Assembly: GCF_932276165.1 (NCBI RefSeq)
Contig: NC_063986.1
Span: 3,484,501-3,548,500 of the forward strand
DNA from: Plutella xylostella
Taxonomy: Eukaryota; Arthropoda; Insecta; Lepidoptera; Plutellidae
Length of the DNA stretch: 64,000 bases
Reading direction: 5' to 3'
This document shows positions 35,401-50,400 of the stretch, piece after piece. Within the stretch, counting starts at the first letter, position 1; each line of letters starts with the position of its first letter. The notes beneath the pieces were generated by a model. That model was not told the origin of the DNA. It saw only the letters and a list, made by a program, of their open reading frames with translations, and did no database searches. A program made the translations under genes and the position numbers.

Positions 35401-38400
35401 GTGGTTGGAGTTGTAGTGAGAAAAAGATGAAAGGGTAGTTAAATTATTTATATTTTTTAATTTATTAGGATACATTTAACTCCTCAAACTTCTGTAAGCT
35501 TATGATATGTCTATATGCTTGTATGGTGTGTGTCTGAAGTGTGCGTTAAGTGTAAAAAGTGTTTGTTTAATACATAATAATGTCAATTGTCATATTGTAA
35601 TGACACCATACACATACACTCACACAATATAACATATTATGTAGATACTGATATAATCATTCATAACATTAAAACAAAAGATTTATTTCCGTTTTCATCA
35701 CCTGAAACTTAATAGAACATATTTAATGCACTATAACAAAAATAAATTTAAAATATAAATATTTATTTGCCGCATTGATACAAAGCTAAAGGAAAATAAA
35801 ACAACGTCACTCAATCATGTTTACTGGCCCCCAGGGAAATCATTTTAAATAACTTTTTGTCTTGCGTTTCAAATTTAGACCAAGTAATTGTTTATGCGGA
35901 TAATAAATTGAGGGCAATGAACGTAATCAACACAAGTATTACGCAACTCATACTTATTCAGCTTGTGTCTTATAAAGGGTCTTATACTGATACAGATAAA
36001 AATTGAGAAGTACAGTGCAGTATTGAAATGTTAATAATGTTATGTACAATGTTATAAATAAACAGTTTGAAACTAAAGCTAAAACTATTTTAAAACAGTT
36101 TAAAAGAGCTAAACAAATTCAATTGAGTGTTAATTTTGAAAGTGCTACGAAATTGTCGTAGCGCCGCGTAGCACCGTCGTAGCACCGTAGCAAACTTGTA
36201 GCGTACCTAGCGAGGAAATGTGACTTTATTGTGCAGTACAAAGCCATAGTCCACGAGATTTACATTCCTTTGATAAAAACTATCTTATTTTTGTGAATAT
36301 TTTTGCCAGTGTTAGTTTCAGGGTGTTATGTAACAGTGCCTAACCACGACATCTTTGTTGACGTAGTTGTGTGTTTTATGTACGTTATACGAATCATATT
36401 GCCGTGTGTTTAACGTCCATTACGTGATCTACGTTGCGTCGATAAAGATAAACAGCTGATTACAGTCACACCCACAAAAAAAAATACTTTACATTTAAAA
36501 AAATTAGTGTTAGCTACTTTATACATCTAATTGTGTCTTTACAATAACCATACGCACACTGCGTCAGTTAAACAATACAGCAATGAAGTAGTTAGTAATA
36601 CATTCAAATTTATCTGTATTAGGTGGCATAATTCCCGGGTTTCACCTAGATCGTTTCCATTACCATCAATTACAGTAATAATGTGATCATGTGACGTCAC
36701 TGTTTAGCGCTGATAAAGTGGCCACTGGTTATCTATTAGGTGCGAGTGTACCGAGAGATAAGTCATATATGATAATGGCTATGCGTAATACAGTGGTTGT
36801 GAGTCATAGTTAGATCGAATTACATAATTATATTATATGTATCTCACACCCAGAGGGGTAAGCAAGGACTATGGATCTCTAAGTGCAACGAACCTGTCCG
36901 CATTTTTATCATTAGATATCAGTCAATAGTCGTCGTGCGACGCCCTGCAGCCCGCTAGAAAGATGACTTTGTACATAGTGAGTGGATGAGGAAGGCTGAG
37001 GACTGTCTGTATTTTAGACAGTATGTCCAACTAACTACTTTAACACGCCTGCCAATCGTGGAGATTACGGAAAAAACCCTCCAGTTTTGCAGGAGGCCTA
37101 TATCCTTTAGCGTAGTAATATAGGGCTGTGTGTAACTTTGATTGTGTCTACCAATTTAGATTATACAGGGTGTTGCAAAAAGGGCATACTAAGCCGAAAC
37201 GTACATGTGCAGCATGGTATATCTATTATCTATTCTATAAAGTTTTTCTATTCTATTCTATCTAAGCCTGAAACTGAAATCAGAATTTGAAAATTCGCGA
37301 AATAAAATTTTCATTTTCCATAGAAACTTTGTTGGTCAAGTGATTTTTACTATGGAAAATAATATTTTTTTTCGCGAATTTCCAAATTCTGATTTCAGTT
37401 TCGTGCTTAGATATACCTACTATGTCAAATAAATATTATGTCTTCAATGAAGACATAATATATTTTTTTAATCTTATTCAATCTGCACATTTTTATAACC
37501 TCCCTATTTTACGATGAAGGTACATACAATTTTTAATAACAAGTTGCTTACGACATCGGTTACAAAAGAGTTCAATGTAGTTATTGCGTGTCAGATATTA
37601 ATAGACGACATTTACCGAACATTACACCGGGAACAATGGCTAATAGACTCATTATTGTATTGCGAGGGCACAGTTATATTACTAAATTGTGATTAAAAAA
37701 CAAAAAAAATATTTTAAACTCTATAAGACAATTAGGTGTTTCAAATTTGAAGGGGACAAATCTATACACTAGCAAGGAATGAAAAAGTTCCACCTGACAT
37801 TGCCATCGCTGTTCCATATTATATCAGTGGAACTACTTCATTGCTCGTGACTGAACTTCGAATGCAACTAACTAAAAATAAACCGGCCAAGTGCGAGTCG
37901 GGCTCGCGCACAAAGGGTTCCGTAGCTTAAATCAACCTATCTCAAAAACTATAAGAGATACTTTGATCAAACCAAAAATCGTTGAAAGAGTTAATTAGCA
38001 TGCATCACCTCTATTTTTTTTAGAATTTTATACCCCGTAGTTATAAAAATAGAGGGGGGGGGACATACTTTTTACGACTTTGAGAGCTGATATCTCAAAA
38101 ACCGTTCACTTTAAGAAAAATGTTTTTTAGAAAACTTTATATCATTTTAAAAGACCTTTCCATTGATACCCCACACGGGTATGTACATCGAAAAAAAAAA
38201 ATTCATCCCTCAGTTACATGTATGGGGGGCCCCACCCCCAATTCTTTTTTTTACTATTTAGTGTCATATTTTTGTAGCGGTTCATACAACACATATTCCC
38301 ATCAAATTTCATCACTGTAGTACTTATAGTTTCCGAGTAAATCGGCTGTGACAGACGGACAGACGGACAGACGGACATGACGAAACTATAAGGGTTCCGT

Positions 38401-41400
38401 TTTTGCCATTTTGGCTACGGAACCCTAAAAAGCGATTTCCCCACACAAGAAAAGCGTAATATTTTTACATAAGAAATCTGATCTACGGGAACTTTTAAAT
38501 CAAATGTGACTCGCACTTAGTTATTTTACCGACACATTTGAGTTACAGTAACTTCTGTACAGCAAGTCAAAGTGCAGACGCTGGAACTGACGATTAACTT
38601 GGACTCTAATGTCTTTAAGATGGGGCTTAAAATGTCTTGCCGTTTCTTTTTACAACGTTTTATTTTACAAATTTATTTTTACTCGTTTCACCCGTGATTC
38701 AGCTATTCAATTTTATTTCCTGTAAGTCTGTGTTCAATATTGACTCAGTAGTTATGTTATTATTATTTTGACATTATGATGATACACAGCCAATAAAATA
38801 GAAAAAAAACTTAGTTCTATAGTTTTTAACTAATCTCAAACTATATCTTGCTTCTAGGCGAAATGTTTGTTGGACGAAATATTCTGTAGGCTAACAACAG
38901 TTCATGGGTCAATCAAATATTGATGGCCCATTTCAGAATCTATCTATTTATTTATTTATTTATTTTAGGAAAACTTACAGCACAATTTAAAGGTATAACA
39001 ATAGAATGAGCAGTAAAAGGCCTTTTACAAGTTTTCACTGATAGAAATAACTTAATAATATTTACGCTAATACAAAGTAGCAAACTAAAGTAGGTCTGAT
39101 CTATTATAATACTAAATACATTTGGTGGTTTCTGCAATCAGTAACTACCCAACGTGCTTCCGTAACGCACTTCAAAGCAACTTTCTACGAATAAATTACA
39201 CTTAACAAATGTTTAAAACATACCATTCACAAAACTAACTAGGTTATATCCGTATTTCAAAGAGTGTACGTTAAAAGTGTCATAAATATAATACATTTCC
39301 CTCTCACAGTAGCGTCGCAGTGTAAATTCTTATTCGGGCAGCCTCGTGTCACATGAATTTTGCAAATTCTGAGTGCAACACCGCTTCGCATCCACGAATT
39401 AAACGAGAGGAATAGACACTACTCAACATGTATAACGCTACAGCTAGAACCGAGGCTTTTATGTTTAATTCTGACTGCGAACCATTTGCTAATCCAGATT
39501 ATACACACTTTGTTTTCAGTCTCTTTTCATAAACCCGCCGCTGCAGACTTATCAATGTGCAAGCCCACGCCGCTTTAATTAAAAAAGATAAATGACAAAG
39601 GAGACGGAAATTCTCCTTACATATTTTTCTGTTCAAGGACTCTTTTTATTCAATTTATCATATCACATATATTATATACGCTTCATGACGCGTTCTTGTA
39701 AAAGAAGTGAGACGTGTTGTTTAGGCGAGTCACGTGCCGCGATCCTGTGTCCCGGCGGCGTGACAGCTACATTCCGCCGCGCGTGAGTCGGCATCAACAG
39801 GTAAGTGACTCATTTATTTCGCAACTAACACACACATACACTATCCGAGCTCTTCCACAGAACATGCGGATTCCTGACATCCAGTTCGCTTTACATAAAA
39901 ACCCTGACTCTATTACAAACGACCTTCATAACTACGCCTGTTTTATATCCAACTCCTCTGCCACAGACAGCAATATTGTCGCGCCAAAGAATAGCTGTCT
40001 CGTTTTTGTGAGAAAGCAAGTCATATTTCATATTTTTATCCTCTCTTGCATACTTTCGTAATAGACTGTTAAAGAGGAAGCGTGTCTTGGAGATACCTCG
40101 TGTTTGAAGGGGCTCGGGCAGGTTTGGATTGATTGCGGGTGTCTTTTGAAAGCGTTTCGGCGTCCATACACATCGATCTCCGCCCGTGAGTCGCATTACT
40201 CACCACGTCCAGGGAACGTTTTTCCGCGCAATGACTCGCCAGTCCCGAGCCTCCAATTATTCGACGCAACAGTCGGCCGACAGCCGGCATGATGGACGAG
40301 CGACGTCTCTTTATTACTTTTCCTCGCACGCTTGACCCTGTCCTGTCTTGCCATTGTTTCGGCATTGTTCCCCGTTTAGGTTTCCTTACAGGCCTCACAG
40401 CAGAGGAAAGGGAAAGCTTAACAGATTTCTGGAGCTTATCTTTGGTTTTCATGTTTTTCCGGCTAAGTATATTTATTATTGTTGAGTAGGTAGATCATTT
40501 TTATGATATTCGAAATGGATTGAAACATGCACTAGTATATTGATAGTGTAGCACGTATTTTGGTCGTGGTAAATGCTCTTATGAAAAAACAAGCACCCGC
40601 GGCGCACCTGCGTCGTACGTAACAAAGAACTCTAACGTCTGTCGATTTTCGGCTAAGAAATATTTCACTTGTTGATTCTTCTCTCAAGCTCACCCACTTA
40701 CCTACTTTTATGTATTATTTATTTTACTTCGGCATAAGTTTCTCGTTCTCAGTTTGCTTACTCAATAACGTATCACCACGGAAATAGAGGGTGCGTGTAT
40801 TCTTATGGAAATGACACTATTTATGGTACAATGCGTAAACTCCTTTTATGTTTTTAAGCCTCAACGAAAAAACTGGGATAAAAATGTTTGCTGATGTTTT
40901 TACAAAACAAAGAAAACATTTAAAGTATTCAGTAATTGGGAACAAAGACGAGGCCACAAAATGTTCAAAGCAAAATTGTAGCGGTCACCTGTCGCGGAGA
41001 TAAGCCGCCGTACGCCTAAATCTATTACAACAATATACAAAACAAAGGAGCTCAAGCCTCACTTTAAACAGTATTATGGAATAGAGGCTGCATATTTATA
41101 ACGTGCCTCGAGCGCAAATGATGAGTTCACATTTTACGGCTTTAAGGTGAATTCCTGTGAGGAATTCCTGGGGCGCTTGCTCTAAATGTTTGCTAGTAAC
41201 GTTAGTTGTGACATCAGGGGGTAACTATGTGTCGAAGAATGTGTTTATGTTGCCAAGAATGAAGCTCCTTAGAGATGCGGCATTCCTCCCGAGCGGCGAA
41301 ATGCTCGTCTCTTTACTGCTTTATCCTAACTAAGTAATAGTTGTTGTTTCCGAAAACCGTCGGCTGCTTACCGAGCTAAAACTCTCGAATACTCGACGTC

Positions 41401-44400
41401 AAAACCCTTTTGATCTTAATAATCAAATTATGAAAATGGTAAAACGAATAACGAATAACGAAAAAGACAAAACATTTTTAGGATGGCGAACCAATTGATA
41501 CCGACATAATTAGAAACAAAGTTGGATGATTGCTTCTAAAAATAAAATGAAAGGGTCTGCTAATTTGAGTCTGAGAATTAATAATCCCTTCATGGAATAT
41601 TACATAAATGTATACTGTGTTACATTTATTGGTAAATATTGCAATAACCGCACCAAAACTACCCACAGTTTTATCCGTATATAAAGTAGGCAATCTATCG
41701 TACAAAACGGTCCACGAATTCAGCGCTGTAAACATTTAGCGAACGGGACTCAAAGCCCGGTCATAAAAGTAATCCGCTCATAAAGTTACGCGACGATGGA
41801 CGACATAAGGGTAGGGATTTTCTCTCACAAAGATTTCTAAGTAATTAAGATAAAACACGCACAGTTTTTGAACGCAGCCCTCTGCTGCGCTAATCTCTGG
41901 GACGCTCACTCGTTTGTCATAGCATTCGCAGTAAATAAGCTGTAAACCACAGTTATGTTGGGGCGCTCCAAAATACCCCATATTGAAATTTCCTTTCGGC
42001 GTTAAAAGCTAAAGCCTGCGCAGCTGTGTGTAAGTATGCAAGAACATTAAATTTTCAAGCCTTTCTGATCCGATAAAACTTAAATTAAATACAGCCTGAT
42101 AGGCTTACGAACTGCTGCCAAAAGTATTGATTTGATATTATTGGAAGGCTGTTGTTTACGAAGCGTTGTATAGGTTTTATATTTATTTTTAACGTTTTCT
42201 TTTGAAGCCTGTCGCTTATTAAAGGGCTTCAGTGTTTGTGTTTTCGCGCATGGCCCGTCGTGTCGTTAGTCAACGTATAGAGATGTGGTAAAAAGGGTGT
42301 TGTACAAAAAGCGGGCTCATCCATCATATCCTTCTGTCAACATGGTCGCCATCAATGCCGCAAAAACAATTAGTGGGTCAATATTTATTTGATCAGCGGA
42401 GAGCGGCGTGCGGCGTGACCCAGATCTGATACACACGTCGTTAACGTTAGATTGAATCCATACGCTGTGTAATCGATACATTTGCTCCGTACGCTCCACG
42501 TCATGACGGAACAGAAATCTGGAAACGGGCTCCAATTTCATTCTATAGATTATTATTATGTTTTAAACGATATGAAAACCTTATTATTTAATTACAAATC
42601 TAGAAATATAGAAAGGTCATCGGCTTCTACATCCAGTCATCCTGGGCCGCTGCTGTCGGATGAGCATGTGAAGCAGTCAGACCTACTTAGGCCTTTGTAC
42701 CGTCTTACTCCCATTAGGTTCTTTAACTTATGAGAGTGATCTCAGAGAGTGCTTTTGTGCACTGTACACATGCATTGACATAATAAACTCCCGCGCAGAA
42801 TCGAATTGCTCTCGATAGAATGCTCGGTAAAACTGTCTTGTATTTTTCTGTAATGCTCATAAGTCTATGAGCACCTTTAGGTGATGATAATTTTTAATAT
42901 TCCATTTTAATTGTGTTCGATTGTTCATTGATAATTTGTTTACATAATTATAGACCGTCAAAATCACATAGCAAAATCTTTAAGGGTTCTTGGAAGAAAA
43001 CAACGTTCAGCGGTAAAAGTATTAGAAAGGAGGCCAGAAACAGGTTATCATAAAGCGATCGTCTGCCTCATTGGTACGACCTCATTTTTGCCAACATATA
43101 AAGTGAAGTTATGACCGTACACTCGCGGCCACAGGTGTCGTACTCCAAACTAATCCACTCTCGCTTCTTATACCTTATAGCTCAATATTTTGGCTAAGTA
43201 ATGTCTCTGTTGTATCACTAGAGACATTTTTTTCGGTAAATTGATGAACGTGTCTTGAGGTGTACGATGTAACCCGGTTTGTGGAAAATGTTATTGGCTT
43301 TGCTGAGGAATAAGAGAGTTTGTGTGTAATACCAAATTAAATTACCTACCATGGTTTCCTTTGTTGTACATAAAATAACAGTCTTACATATATCTCTAAG
43401 TATTATTGTTAGGTTTATAAAATACTAGCTGTTCCCGCGCGCTTCGCTACGCCTTATAAAGTTTTCCCGTGGGAATTCCAAGTATTATTCCAAGGCATAA
43501 AAAGTAGTCTATGTTCTTTCTCAGGGTCTAGTCTAGAGCATATGTATACCAAATTTCATTCAAATCCGTTCAGTAGTTTTGGCCTGAAAGAGTAACAGAC
43601 AGACAGACAGACAGACACAGTTACTTTCGCATTTATAATATTAGTTAGGATTTATTTTGAAATTGTATTTCTTACTATGTTCTTCATATTTACGCATTTG
43701 TTGTGTTTGCTAAAGCATCTGGTTACATAGGAACTAATTAGTTATTTGTATTTCTGGGATCCATTATTTAAATAACACAGTATTTAATATCTCATAGTTA
43801 GATCATTACTACAACGAGACTTTATTTGCAGTTTCTGTAGTAAGTAGTATCAGCTTAATTCGAACTTTGTTATCCAGTTTGTTTAATATTCAGCAAAAGA
43901 GCAGTGATTTATGTATCAGCGAGCTGAAAGTTTGTCGGAATATCAACCTAAACAAACACGGGTAAGTCGTACATTTCAATATACCTACATATCGTAGCTC
44001 ATCGTTGTTTCCTGTAGCTTTGCAGAAAAATACAAGGCTGGAAATGGTATGGCATTATCTTAAATGGTTTTAAATGTATATGATTTTTTAGTTTGATGCT
44101 TTGTAAGTAAGTTTAGATTAATTATTTAGTTGTATTTGGGTATCGTTTTGATCAGATTTGTGGATACAACCCAGAGTTGATAGTTTTTTTTGGGGTGCAA
44201 CGCTGCTCCTACAGTGAACCTGGTATTGTTGTATAAGTACTCCAGTTTGTATGTAAACAATTTGTCGTTTTACGCAAGAGATTAAGTAAACAAACGTAAA
44301 AGTTAGTCCTAAATTGTTTTAATATCTATTCGTTCTTACTTTTGCTTGTACAAGTAACATCGGTCTTTGAGCTTTATTTCAAAGATACTATTATCTTCAT

Positions 44401-47400
44401 AGCGATATAAAAATAAGTGTATATATTTGTCCGCATTTCAGCTCGTATTGAGACGATGGTATGATATAAATATTCATAGTTTTTCTTAATACTTAACCAG
44501 TGAACTAGTTAGTAGTTACCAAGACCGAAACGAACTTTAAAGCAAAGCCTTGGTCGAAATCCTGCACAAACTCTCAAATCCTGCAATGGGTTTAAGAAAA
44601 TAATTTAAAAATTCAAGATGATCCACTTTGTAAGCAGCTCGGGAAGTTTATACTCTTATACTTTAAAACATTATGCTGATGAGGCTTATAAAATTATGGA
44701 ATGTTAAATACTCCTAACTTTATCAGCACGTACCGAAATGGTTCTTGTTTTGTACTGCGATAAATATTTTACGTATAAAATGGCTTACAGTGGATTTATT
44801 ACCGCCGTTTAGCCGAAGTAATGACAAAATATAGCTGATGGATTTATGGAAAGTTTAAATGATGTAACTGTACTCGTACCATAACAACCAAGTATTATTA
44901 GACACGGCAATGCCAGTAACTATCGGTGTGCCTGGGAAGTTTACAGATGATTATTATTAGAGTTAGTTCGGCAACTACAGCTACTACCAGTTAGCTTAAG
45001 ATATTCGATTCAGTGGGCCAGATGGTGACTGGTGATATTTGTCTCCAATGGTCGTTAGATTTTCTATACAAGCCACGGTTGGTCAACCGTACCTTTTAAA
45101 AGAGCACAAAACATAAAAGCTTAACAAAAGCCATTTGCGCAAATCAAACCGCAAAACGACAAAACTTCGCGCCATCAACACACTCAACATAAAAACAAAG
45201 CGGGCCAGAGACAAACTGAATCAACGTTGGCATCCCGCTAAACAATCGCAGCATTCGCAAGCAAACAAAGCGTGACGTTGGAAACAGGAGCGGAGAAACA
45301 CACAACGTTGTGAAAGTTGTCGGCCTGCATGAAGACATTGCGGTGACATTCCGCGGCCGCTGGCAGAGCGCGCGAATTCCTGCCAGACTTGACAAAATTC
45401 CCCTCCGCCTCGTTTGTTCACGTGGAAGGTAAATGTTATGCAGCCATGGCGGACAAGACGGCTCGTCGTATTTATGTAGCACGGTGCTGTTGTGGCTCCA
45501 AAGAATTAGGTCGAATTGCGCTTTTCGTTATTGCTAGCGCTTATTGTTGTTAGCTTTAACTTCTGTTGCGGTTTGTGTGTGATGTGACCTTTAGAGTGAT
45601 ATGCTGCATATTCCCTGGCCCAAGTGTCACGACGAGTGTAATCTAGAAAGAGGTAGGCGGATGTGAGCCACTATTCTTATTCACTTATTAATTAAATCTG
45701 TACGGCGTCGTCTCTAAGCTTGGTAATCATTGAACCACCGACTAATACCATCTGTATTGTAATACAGGTGGTATTTGACATTTGCTTTACCACATTAAAA
45801 GTAGCAACTGTATTTATATGCTCTCTAAAACATAGTACATAGATCGTTTTCCCAAGCAATAGTAGTCGTAATAATGTATCAAAGTTAAAGTTAAAGTGAC
45901 TACCATTGTGACCCTTTGTGTCGTGTATTACCGCTTTGTCCTCCGCGTGGCGCTTTGTTTAGTAGAAATGGCTAGTAATTGTACAGGAAGATTAGTCTTG
46001 GATTGCACAGAGAAACTTTAACGATTTAAATCGGACTTGGATAAGGGAGAAAGTTTTTGATTGCGCGAAATACAATCACAGAATACTAGTAATGAACCTT
46101 ATGGAAATTTCAGGATATACCGTCTGCAGATGTAATTGCCATATCTACTCTAATGTTTCTATATACCTCTTATTATCATTAACTAAATATTTTACATTAT
46201 GTTTTCTTCGCGTGTTGGAGAAAATCACTAAAGCTGAACCAGGTTTTGTCACCGTAGTCAGTCAGATCAGTTGCCAGTGGCTGACATGTATAAGGCTCAA
46301 TTAATACGCCACTCGGGTAGGCCCCTACCATGCACCCCATTTCAGATTTTGGCATATTTAAGCTGCATTGAATCCAGGTTTATTTACCCTTATAAGAGCA
46401 TAGCCGGCTGTTGGATATTTTGATTCATTGAGAATGAAGGGGACTATTACGATATGTTCTATGATTTAGTCGATAATTCTTTAGATCGTAAAGTTAGTCA
46501 AACGCGTGGGAGCAATTTATAAATTACGAATAGAGCGAAAACTAGAAGGATTCCTCACTATATTTTCCTTTACCGTAGGAGCCGTAGATTAACTTAAAAA
46601 GCAATTTAAAATATCCATGTCCATTTTGAACCCGTTTATTCCTTCTCAAGCTCGAGAGCAAACTAAAATAGGAATTTAATAAACAAAGTAAACACAGAAG
46701 CGAGTAACGAAATACTAAACTCGCTCGCAAAGACTTTGTAAAAGCTACGTTTACGTCTCTTCATATTTTTATTTTGCAGTAAATTTTGCGCGTTTTGCGA
46801 CGCAATAATTTATACTTGCCGCTATTTATGTGTTATTTACTGAAAGTCACATGTCATGTGTTACCGGCACGACAGTAAGATGGGATAAGGATTTTGTTGT
46901 TCATCCTGTTTACCACTCAACTACACGTAGTACTTGTCAATGTATTTTATCCCTTTAGATGAATGTGTGAAAAAAAGTTTTGGTCAGAATATACAACTTT
47001 TATACATAATTACATACATACACCCGATAGGCGACGTACTTAAGAAGAGCCAAATAAGGAGTTTCCGAAACCAAAGTGCGTGTATGAAGAGACTTATGAA
47101 TGTGGAGGAAGCGAAAGAAGTTTGTCAGGATCGTTGCACGTGGAGATCCATCGTCTCTGCCTACCCCTCTGGGAGACAGGCGTGAGTATATGTATGTATG
47201 TTATACATAATTATAACAAGCAATATCAAAAATGATCTGAATTAGTTATTGCACTTAACATATCTAATTATTCCCGTTATAACGAATGTATTCCAGCTTA
47301 AACCCCTTTAAATCTAATAAAACAGATAATATAACGTTCGTAATATCGGGGGCCAAAGCCGAGGAAACCCCGACTACGACGAACCGTAATACAAAAACGA

Positions 47401-50400
47401 ATCGGTGTAAAAACTCCGAAATCGACGAATGAACACTGTCGCAGCGCGGGATATTGTGCTGATCCACTCACTTACAACGCCACTCAAAATTCACCCTTAT
47501 TACCATACAGCTACAGTGTTTAATGAAAGGGCAAAGGTTGAATAAAAATTGGCATTTTTTTCGTAAGACTGTGCTTTGTTGGATATCATGAAAGGCATTG
47601 GCTTTCATATTGTCATCAAGTATTAACGTTGACAGGCTGAAGTTACTTGACAGGAATTCGCAATTTTTGTAGTGTATCTTGTTTTGTTGAGGGCTATGAA
47701 ATGGTGAAATAACTTATCTTCTTCCAAATTTTCTGTCCACAAATAGCTTTTGATAAATCAGTGGAAATCATTTACCTGTACATAATATAATATTACCTAC
47801 TTGCTGTTTAAAAAACATTTATCATAATGTCTTCATTGTTGTACGTGTACTGCACTGAGTGTTTAGTTGTGTACGTACATTATACACGCATGCACTCTGG
47901 GCAGTTAGCGACTGACCACTACCCTAAAAAAGCGTGCTGACTGGAAACGCAGCCTAATATAAACCAGCAAAACATACCTGACTCATCATCGGATCCGTGT
48001 TGATCTGGCACATGTAGGTGCCGGAGTCCTTCGCCTCCACGCTGCTGATGTACAGCTTCCACGTGTTGTGTCCGTTGTGCGTGACGGAGAGCCGCGGGTT
48101 CAGGGTCACCATGTGCGTGTGGATGGCCAGGATTGTTTTAGTGTCGGACTTTATCCAGGCCACCTGTGGGGGAAGAAGATAAATCTAAATACAATGTTTT
48201 GTTATAATGTTCGGTTCTAAAAACAAATTAGGCAGGCATTAATCTGAAGCACTGTCAAATATCGTTTGGATCTGAGTCCGCGTTGTTCTATGTTTGGATT
48301 CCCGAGACCTCTTTGTTATAAGTACCTATTTTTGGTTTGGATCTAAAAATGTCGTGTAAAACTCCCTTTCCACATAGTTCAAACTTTTTCGTGGTAAAAC
48401 TACCAGATGTTGACAAAGAGGGTGTTAAATATAAGTAGAAAGATTCCTTCGCAAGACATAAAATGTACACACACAGTAGATGGGCCTCCATTTCTCAACT
48501 CCCGATAAAGTTCAGTACATCGCGCGATGAGTTCTTTGCTATCGGACCAACTTTGTAATATACTATACTTGTTACACTTTCCTTTATCATTTCAAGTGTA
48601 AACTGCGGCGTTAGTCGTACAACTAATATATTCACTTGTCTTAACTTCTGTTCGTGCGAAGAATACTAAATAGTTTCAGTTCTGTATTTAAATCAAGATA
48701 GATATTGCAAATTGTTTTATGTGTGTGTGTGATTTAAATTATACTAGATGCAAGTAGTTAAATAATAGTTTCTGGGTAACTGTTGATTTTGTAGTTTAAG
48801 AGGCTCGGTACAACTGTTAATCTGTACGGTGTATAGGAGGTAGAGCTAACCGCTTATGACCGTTTTCAATGTTAAGGATTGCACTTTGCATGTAGGTAAA
48901 TTTATAGTAGGTAGGTTTAGTGTCCAATCAAAAGTGATCTTACAGCTTGCTTATGTAGTTCATAAATATCTCTGGTTTACACATCATGTTACCAATTTAC
49001 TTATTTTATTTTTTCTATCTCTGTGATTTTATGGATGAGATTACTTTTAGTAACAAGTCAGCCGCTTGTGCTTATTATTTTCTGTTTTATGCATGTGCAT
49101 TTGTTTCTGTGTTAGTGTTATAAAGAGTATTTTATCTTTTCCTTACCGTAGGTTTCTCTTAGTAGGTAAATTGAACTTCGCTATATTGGTATATAGATGA
49201 TTATAGATATTACGACCGTTTAATAAATCTCTCTCTCTCTCTCTCTCTCTCAGCCTTCTGTAGTCCAGTGTTGGACATAGGCCTCTCCTAACGATCGCCA
49301 CCCCAAACGGTCACCCGCCATCTGCATCCAGCGGCTTCCCGCAATTTGTATTTGTGCCATGTTCTTATATTTAACTATTGTAACCACGAAAGCATTAACA
49401 AATCGGAGGCTATTAATACAGCCATATAGCTCACCTTATAAGTGCTAAGATGGTTGACCGTGCAGGTGAAGTGCACGTCCCTTCCCTGCGCCACGGTGAT
49501 GTTCTCCAGCGGCGACAGGAACTCGGGCTCCGCCTCGCCGCGCCCCGACACCTGCAGCTGACCTGTGGAGTGGACTAGAGTCAGGCAAGGTAAGGACTGG
49601 TTTGTATTGTACGGTCAGCTGCATAATTAGCTATGGGCACTTTTGTTCCTGGTCAAACTAGCTACATAACAAACTGACAATATTTGAATAGGCAGTTTGT
49701 GAGTGTGACAAGGTACAAAAGTGTACAGTTGACTGTACAATGATTGCTTGTGATGTTCACGAGTGGAGACAGGAACTCGGGCTCCGCCTCGCCGCGCCCC
49801 GACACCTGCAGCTGACCTGCGGACGTGGACTAGAGTCAGGCGAGGTGGTTTGTACTGTACAGTGATGTGTGGTATTGAAAGGAGGTGACAACAACTGTAG
49901 TGCTGCGGAATGTACCACGGAGTGACTTTTAACCAGTCGGAGGCTGGTTAAAAGTAAGCTTCCACCATTAGCATGGCACGCAACGAACGCATCGCATTCA
50001 GTATATTCACATAAGTGCGTCCACTTCATCGGCATTGCCAATGCCGTTTTTTCACACATTAATGAAAATTAATTTGGTCCGATACGTACGATACCGATAG
50101 GTGGACACTTACCTTAGGTAATTTTCTGAAATAGTTACATCATAGTTCAAAAACAGTCATTGAATCTGTTGCCGCTTTTTTGGACCATATAGGTACCACC
50201 GAGGCCGTTCAATGCAAAAATACATACATCACAGAAAGAGTTTTATTGTACCCGCCCGTTGAGTTATAACCCGCACTTGGCCAGCGTGGTGGACTAGGCC
50301 TAAACCCTTCCTTCATTGGAAGGAGACCCGTGCCCCAGCATTGGGGACGTAATGGGTCGTGATGATGAGAGAGATTGATTATGGGATTGAGCATTTGGTA

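Larger units (their letters stand above)
35358..47977 (-). other. intron 3 of the DIP-like gene
   Basis: 12.6 kb between Ig1 and Ig2. Repeats: 37259-37415 (MITE), 37766-37853 (MITE), 37875-38431 and 43422-43652 (interspersed repeats), LINE 3' ends at 36838-36897 and 47060-47205, and a LINE-like tail near 38940. Between them are stretches of balanced GC with no repeat signature (39300-42750, 45100-45500) that could be conserved noncoding DNA; no convincing exon was seen there. Confidence 0.8.

Noticed and set aside
35130..35475. Overlapping frames on both strands around exon 4
   Set aside because: They are other-frame readings of the GC-rich exon and its flanks; only the frame with C164 and W176 joins the neighbouring exons.
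38353..38376. (GACGGACA)n considered as CRISPR-like or satellite array
   Set aside because: It is a short simple repeat within a common interspersed repeat of Lepidoptera; no spacers.
40069..40489. Several open frames on both strands in intron 3
   Set aside because: Balanced GC makes frames open by chance; none has motifs or splice continuity. Noncoding conservation is the more likely explanation if any.
49800..49863. Exon 2 copy considered as a mutually exclusive alternative exon
   Set aside because: No donor site follows the conserved part, and the Ig1 cysteine region is missing, so it cannot replace exon 2 as it stands.
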